A stretch of DNA of 11,110 bases, from NCBI GenBank assembly GCA_007117255.1, contig SKGU01000087.1, positions 1 through 11,110 on the forward strand, given 5' to 3'. This DNA comes from Natronohydrobacter sp. (GTDB taxonomy: Bacteria; Pseudomonadota; Alphaproteobacteria; Rhodobacterales; Rhodobacteraceae). Numbering within the stretch: position 1 is the stretch's first letter; every line of letters starts with the position of its first letter. Under the pieces are notes generated by a model. That model was not told the origin of the DNA. It made no database searches and was given only the letters and a program-made list of their open reading frames with translations. Positions 7,475-11,110 of this stretch are shown piece after piece. A program made the translations under genes and the position numbers.

Positions 7475-7711
7475 CCGCGCATCAAGGCGGCTGAATGATG
7501 CCAAGCCAAGGCTTGTGCGGGCGATACTCATGCGCATGCATTTTTGAGTATGGGGCAAATGTCTGCGCCCGCCACTTTGCATTATAAAGACGCCTTGAAC
7601 CTGCCTGACGCGCCCCGCAATCGGAATGAGCGGTCGATCTGTTGGGGTGGCGGGGCAATCAGCCATGCTGGCCCGGACGATGGCTTGCCGGGATCGCACT
7701 CATGCTATTGG
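7475..7711. other. Gap between convergent GT2 and kpsM genes
   Basis: I see no supported gene in these 237 bases. CAAGCC-AA-GGCTTG (7502-7515) is a tight palindrome. ATACTCA (7524-7530) and TGAGTAT (7545-7551) form a 7-bp stem around a 14-base loop that contains TTTT. CCCGG (7672-7676) and CCGGG (7688-7692) form a small stem just past the kpsM stop. Any of these could help end transcription from either side, but none has the GC-stem plus T-run form. Confidence 0.5.
7524..7551. repeat. Inverted repeat in the convergent gap
   Basis: Perfect 7-base arms ATACTCA and TGAGTAT flank a 14-base loop that is itself rich in short palindromes (TGCGCA, ATGCAT). It lies 50 bases past the GT2 stop codon. 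It may be a weak bidirectional terminator; the stem is AT-rich, so this is uncertain. Confidence 0.3.
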
Positions 7712-8512
7712 CTATTTCTGTCGTGCCAGAAGATCACGGTGAAACAAGCGCATCAACATCATTCCCACCACAAGCGGCATAAGACACCATAAGCCGATAT
7801 AGACCAGCGAAATGTAATCTGGCCTGTAGACTGGATAGAATGCGGCGCGCATCAGCCCGGTCAGGTGCAACAACGGGTTATACCACAACACCTCTTGTGC
7901 GGTGCGCGGCATATCCTCGTACAGCAGAATGACACCAGAAATCAGAAACAGCGGCGTTGTCAGGATCGACCAGATCTGTTGCCAGATCTCGAAGCGGTGG
8001 AACAGATAGCAATTCAGCACCCCTACGGAGAACCCCATGACTGCGGTAAAACCGATGGCAAGCATGACCAGAGGCCAGTCGATAAAGGTTTCGACCCCCT
8101 CAAAGATGAAAATGCCTGCCAGAATCATCATCGACACCCCTGTCAGCACCAGCGCATTCAGAAAAAATCGGGCGAGGACCGCATCAAACCATGCCACGCG
8201 TGGATATAGCAGCAGGCTACGAGAATAGCTTAGCGCATGCCCGGAAACCCCACCCAGGACGGTAAAATAGCGTACGATCAGAAAGCCTGTCGCCTTGAAC
8301 AACAAGAAGCTGGTACCCAGTGTCGGTGCTTTTTGCAGAAGTGAGAATGCATAAGCCAGCATGACTATCACACCCAGCGGATGCAATAGCGCCCATAGAT
8401 ACCCCCCCGGTGTACGGCCGTAGCGGCTTGACAGTTCACGCAGCATCAGCGCCCAGATCGACCGCCGCGCGGCCCCCAACCAGCGCATCGGCATAGCTGT
8501 CAGATTTTGCAT
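7712..8512 (-). CDS. kpsM: Capsule polysaccharide ABC exporter permease, KpsM-like
   Basis: This is the inner-membrane permease of an ABC-2 type polysaccharide exporter. It would pair with the KpsT-like ATPase to carry the lipid-linked polymer to the periplasmic face. The product is 266 residues, as usual for KpsM. An amphipathic cytoplasmic start (RRSIWALMLRELSSRYGR, about 17-33) is typical of the family. About six membrane spans follow: near 38-59, 67-88, 112-137, 146-170, 182-198 and 233-255. The loop before the last span, YNPLLHLTGLMRAAFYP (about 211-227), is a family hallmark. AAGGA at 8520-8524 (minus strand), seven bases before ATG 8512, supports the start. It is divergent from kpsE-kpsT rather than lying beside kpsT in one operon. 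A run of seven G (coding strand, 8402-8408) encodes Gly36-Gly37. Confidence 0.92.
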   Translation of the reverse strand: MQNLTAMPMRWLGAARRSIWALMLRELSSRYGRTPGGYLWALLHPLGVIVMLAYAFSLLQKAPTLGTSFLLFKATGFLIVRYFTVLGGVSGHALSYSRSLLLYPRVAWFDAVLARFFLNALVLTGVSMMILAGIFIFEGVETFIDWPLVMLAIGFTAVMGFSVGVLNCYLFHRFEIWQQIWSILTTPLFLISGVILLYEDMPRTAQEVLWYNPLLHLTGLMRAAFYPVYRPDYISLVYIGLWCLMPLVVGMMLMRLFHRDLLARQK

Positions 8513-8620
8513 GGCGCATTCCTTCGCGCTGTTTCGGACTCACACAGTCTTAACCTCAATTTGCTAGCCAAGGTTTAACGCAACCCGCGCAACTCGCGCA
8601 TATGGTGAAAGAGGCCGCAT
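8513..8620. promoter_or_regulatory. Divergent control region kpsM / kpsE
   Basis: These 108 bases must hold the promoters for both capsule export transcripts. They contain AAGGA for kpsM (8520-8524) and GAGG at 8611-8614 for kpsE, six bases before its ATG. CTAGCCAAGGTTTAAC at 8564-8579 has a perfect TTAAC half-site at CtrA spacing and closely resembles the block at 6395-6410. A further TTAAC lies at 8550-8554. No convincing sigma-70 boxes are visible. Confidence 0.5.
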
Positions 8621-9916
8621 ATGTCTGCACAGATCACTGCTCGCGAACGCCCTCCCGCGAAAGCCACCCCTGCAAAAACCAGTCCGGCCGAAGGGACGAT
8701 GACTGTGCCCGTATCGCGTGATGCGCGGTTTCGCGACTGGACAGGCCCCGCCCATAACCCTGCGGCACCGCCGCCTTATGTTGCGCCGCCTCCAGTTCAG
8801 CCGGGATTGCCGGCGCAACGCAAGCGGGGCCTTTTCCTGTCGCTTGTGGTTTTGGTGCTTTTGCCGGTTCTGGCCGCTGCGGCCTATCTCTATCTGGCCG
8901 CACAGGACAAATATGTGTCGCAGGCAGGATTTACGGTGCGGCAGGAAGAAGGGGGGGCTGCTGCTGATCTTCTGGGCGGCATGTCACAACTTTTTGGAAA
9001 TAGCGGCGCGGGGCATGCGGATCTGTTGTTTGAATATCTGCGCAGTCAGGAACTGGTGCGTCGGATCGATGCGGAGCTGGATCTTCGTGCGCATTATTCC
9101 CGCTTCTGGCAACAAGATCCGTTGTTTTCGATCCCGCCAGACGGTTCGGTGAATCAACTCACACGCTTCTGGCGACAAGTGCTTCGCGTGTCTTTCGACC
9201 GCAACACGGGGCTGTTGCTGCTGGAGTTGCGCGCGAACGATCCGCAATATGCCCAGACAATAGCACGCGCAGTGGTTGCCGAGAGCGAACGCATGATCAA
9301 CCAGCTTAATGCGCAGGCCCGGCGCGACCGTATGCAGATCGCAAGCGCTGACCTTGTGGCCGCGGAATCCAGACTGCGTGCCGCACGCGAGGCGCTGGCG
9401 GAATTTCGGGTATCCACGCAAATCGTTGATCCAGACGCCGATATTCAGGGCCGCATGGGTGTGTTGAACAATCTTCAGCAGCAATTGGCACAGGGTATGA
9501 TCGAGCATGATATGCTCACCCTGATCACCGATGATTCTGACCCGCGCATGCGTCAGGCCAAGCGGCGCATCGATGCGATTCAGACCCGGATCGCACAGGA
9601 GCGAAGCAGCTTCACCAGTCACGACGCAACTCTGGCAGAAACGGACTATCCCCGCCTGATCGCCCGCTACGAAAGTCTGCGGGCCGATCAGGAAATGGCA
9701 GAGCAAAGTTACTCTGCCGCGATTCGCGCACAGGATATGGCACGATCAAATGCCGAACGACAAAGTCTCTATCTTGCACTATTCATCCCGCCCACGCTGT
9801 CGGACGAACCCGGCTACCCGATCCGCCCGCTGATCCTTGGGCTTGTAGCGCTGTTCAGCTTGCTGATCTGGGCCTTTGGTGTGCTGGCCTGGTATTCGCT
9901 GCGTGACCGGAACTGA
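8621..9916 (+). CDS. kpsE: Capsule export inner-membrane protein, KpsE-like (polysaccharide co-polymerase)
   Basis: KpsE-family proteins bridge the inner-membrane KpsMT exporter and the outer-membrane channel KpsD/Wza-type. The 431-residue product has a long Pro/Ala-rich cytoplasmic start (1-68, with APPPYVAPPPVQPG), a first membrane span at about 71-92, a periplasmic domain whose opening (KYVSQAGFTVRQ) is typical of Wzz/KpsE proteins, long helical coiled-coil stretches (about 210-265, 310-330 and 345-385), the PTLSDEPGYPIRPLIL proline motif before the second span, and that span at about 403-424 with a short cytoplasmic end. There is no C-terminal tyrosine kinase domain, so it is the KpsE rather than the Wzc type. 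GAGG (8611-8614) fixes ATG 8621. The stop lies 10 bases before kpsT. A G7 run (8951-8957) falls in codons 111-113. Confidence 0.9.
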   Translation: MSAQITARERPPAKATPAKTSPAEGTMTVPVSRDARFRDWTGPAHNPAAPPPYVAPPPVQPGLPAQRKRGLFLSLVVLVLLPVLAAAAYLYLAAQDKYVSQAGFTVRQEEGGAAADLLGGMSQLFGNSGAGHADLLFEYLRSQELVRRIDAELDLRAHYSRFWQQDPLFSIPPDGSVNQLTRFWRQVLRVSFDRNTGLLLLELRANDPQYAQTIARAVVAESERMINQLNAQARRDRMQIASADLVAAESRLRAAREALAEFRVSTQIVDPDADIQGRMGVLNNLQQQLAQGMIEHDMLTLITDDSDPRMRQAKRRIDAIQTRIAQERSSFTSHDATLAETDYPRLIARYESLRADQEMAEQSYSAAIRAQDMARSNAERQSLYLALFIPPTLSDEPGYPIRPLILGLVALFSLLIWAFGVLAWYSLRDRN

Positions 9917-9926
9917 GGGGGCAATC

Positions 9927-10610
9927 ATGCGCGCAGCATCTGCGACGATTCTGCAATTCGAGGATCTGGTCAAAGGATACTGGGTCGATGGCGTCTGGCG
10001 CCCGGTGATCCGTGGACTGACACTTACGCTGCCGCGGGGCAGGGCGCTGGCGCTGCTTGGCAGAAACGGGGCGGGAAAAACCACATTAATGGATCTGGTT
10101 GCAGGCAATCTGCGCCCTGATAGGGGCCGGATATTGCGCAATGGTCAGGTATCGTTTCCAGTGGGGTTCTCCGCCGGGTTTCATCGCGATCTCAGCGGTG
10201 CGCAAAATATTCGGTTTCTTGCGCGCGTCTATGGCGTTGACCCCGAAACACTGGTCGCCTTCGTCGCTGATTTCGCAGAGCTTGGGGCCCAGTTTCACCA
10301 GCCCTTGCGCACATATTCAGCCGGGATGCGCGCAAGGTTGGGGTTTGGGGCCTCGATGGGTCTGCCTTTTGACCTCTATCTGATCGACGAAGCGACATCG
10401 GTAGGAGACGGTCAGTTCAAGCGCAAAAGCAAGACGCTGTTTCGCGCGCGGATGAAAGAGGCCAGTGGCATAATGGTCAGTCATAACATGAACGAATTGC
10501 GCAAGTTCTGTGATGCTGGGATTGTGCTGCACGAAGGGCAAGTGTGGTATTTCGATAGGATCGAGGACGCCATTGGCGTGCATCAGGATATCCTGAGCGT
10601 TCATGGCTGA
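9927..10610 (+). CDS. kpsT: Capsule polysaccharide ABC exporter ATPase, KpsT-like
   Basis: This is the cytoplasmic ATP-binding subunit that drives KpsM. The product is 227 residues. Walker A is GRNGAGKTT (45-53); the KpsT-type stretch FPVGFSAGFHRDLSGAQN (77-94) replaces an ordinary Q-loop; the signature is YSAGMRARL (130-138); Walker B is LYLIDE (150-155) followed by the D-loop-like SVGD; the switch histidine is His186 in MVSHNMNEL. ATG 9927 was chosen because GAGGGGG (9915-9921) is five bases upstream. The same frame is open back to 9876, but that would overlap the end of kpsE and add 17 unrelated residues. The tight spacing to kpsE and to the next glycosyltransferase points to one operon. 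Confidence 0.95.
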   Translation: MRAASATILQFEDLVKGYWVDGVWRPVIRGLTLTLPRGRALALLGRNGAGKTTLMDLVAGNLRPDRGRILRNGQVSFPVGFSAGFHRDLSGAQNIRFLARVYGVDPETLVAFVADFAELGAQFHQPLRTYSAGMRARLGFGASMGLPFDLYLIDEATSVGDGQFKRKSKTLFRARMKEASGIMVSHNMNELRKFCDAGIVLHEGQVWYFDRIEDAIGVHQDILSVHG

Positions 10611-10619
10611 AGATACGCC

Positions 10620-11110
10620 ATGAAAGTGCTGCACTATTACTGGATCGACCCACAGGATCGTGCCGGGCGCGGCGGTGGGGTTCGACTTTACATGCAGTCG
10701 TTGGTTGCGCAGCAGCGGCGGGTCGGTTGGCAGGTCAATACGCTGGCCTCTGGTTTGGCGCATGATCTGCGAGCACGTCCACCGCGTTGGCGCAAGTGTC
10801 GAGCAGGCCATTACGAGATCGTCAATTCGGGTTGCCTTGCGCCATCGCATGCTGATTTCGCGACCATGGCACAAGTCCAGGATGCCCCGACAGAGGCGAC
10901 GTTTCTGGATTTTCTGGACCGCACAGGGCCATATGACGTCGTGCATGTGCATTCGCTGGAAGGATTGCCCGCGCAGTGCCTTGCGCTCAGGGGGCGCCAT
11001 CAGGCGACACGGCTTGTGATGAGCCTGCACAATTATCATCCGTTCTGCCCACAAGTGAATCTTTGGTGGCAAGAGACCGCGAATTGCCAAGATTTTGCGG
11101 GCGGGCACAA
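10620..11110 (+). CDS. Glycosyltransferase, family 4-like, N-terminal part (runs off the window)
   Basis: This reading frame is open from ATG 10620 to the end of the window (163 codons), with no stop seen. The visible part is a GT-B N-terminal domain: MKVLHYYW, the Gly-rich GRGGGVRLYMQSL (about 17-29) that usually contacts nucleotide or acceptor, YDVVHVHSLEGLP (about 105-117) and LVMSLHNYHPFCPQVNLWW (about 132-150) followed by Cys155. Such 'HNYxPFCPQVNLW ... C' segments occur in some O-antigen/capsule glycosyltransferases. The nucleotide-binding C-terminal domain lies outside. It starts 9 bases after the kpsT stop, without a strong ribosome binding site, so it is probably translationally coupled and builds the exported polymer. 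Confidence 0.82.
   Translation, partial: MKVLHYYWIDPQDRAGRGGGVRLYMQSLVAQQRRVGWQVNTLASGLAHDLRARPPRWRKCRAGHYEIVNSGCLAPSHADFATMAQVQDAPTEATFLDFLDRTGPYDVVHVHSLEGLPAQCLALRGRHQATRLVMSLHNYHPFCPQVNLWWQETANCQDFAGGH

Noticed and set aside
7385..7699. 104-codon minus-strand open frame in the convergent gap
   Set aside because: It overlaps the end of the glycosyltransferase gene on the opposite strand, has no recognisable features and an arginine-rich composition typical of antisense frames.
7544..7792. 82-codon plus-strand open frame (TTG start) between GT2 and kpsM
   Set aside because: It has no ribosome binding site, an odd His/Lys-rich end that comes from running antisense into kpsM, and resembles no family I know.
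9876..9926. Earlier in-frame start for kpsT
   Set aside because: It would overlap the 3' end of kpsE and lacks a ribosome binding site, whereas ATG 9927 has GAGGGGG at good spacing.
10317..11108. 263-codon minus-strand open frame near the window end
   Set aside because: It lies antisense to the clear kpsT gene and to the partial glycosyltransferase, both of which have recognisable motifs in the plus frame.

Overview
The window looks like chromosomal DNA of an alphaproteobacterium of the Rhodobacteraceae/Roseobacteraceae type. It is moderately GC-rich, and it has a cytochrome c biogenesis pair ccmF-ccmH in the Rhodobacter-style arrangement. It also has an RTX protein of the roseobacter 'beta-propeller plus glycine-rich nonapeptide' kind and an ABC-type capsule exporter. 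This placement rests on protein family resemblance and gene layout read by eye; no search was run.

Layout. Bases 1-186 lead into the first gene and may hold the tail of another. ccmF (187-2169) and ccmH (2166-2630) overlap in an ATGA and form the System I haem lyase unit. A 258-residue crotonase-fold protein very like PaaG follows on the same strand (2701-3477). After a 345-base gap between convergent genes comes a large minus-strand RTX protein gene (3823-6276). It encodes a propeller-like N-terminal domain, a short RTX block, a proline-rich linker, a run of about 24 RTX nonapeptides and a type I secretion-like C-terminus. A divergent family 2 glycosyltransferase (6434-7474) follows, then a convergent gap. 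The capsule exporter comes next: kpsM-like permease on the minus strand (7712-8512), then a divergent operon of a kpsE-like inner-membrane/periplasmic protein (8621-9916), a kpsT-like ATPase (9927-10610) and a family 4-like glycosyltransferase that runs off the window end (10620-11110).

How the parts work together. The left third is housekeeping: cytochrome c maturation and an acyl-CoA enzyme. From about 3.8 kb onward everything concerns the cell surface: a secreted Ca2+-binding protein, two glycosyltransferases, and the KpsM/KpsT/KpsE machinery that would carry a lipid-linked polysaccharide across the inner membrane and hand it to an outer-membrane channel not present here. The two divergent intergenic regions of this surface block (6277-6433 and 8513-8620) share a CtrA-like 16-base motif. 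All four G/C runs of 7-8 bases that I noticed lie inside surface genes. I do not see a clearly new system. The most useful leads are the possible co-regulation, possible phase-variable tracts, the corrected start of the cysteine-free RTX protein, and a dyad element in the 3.5-3.8 kb gap.
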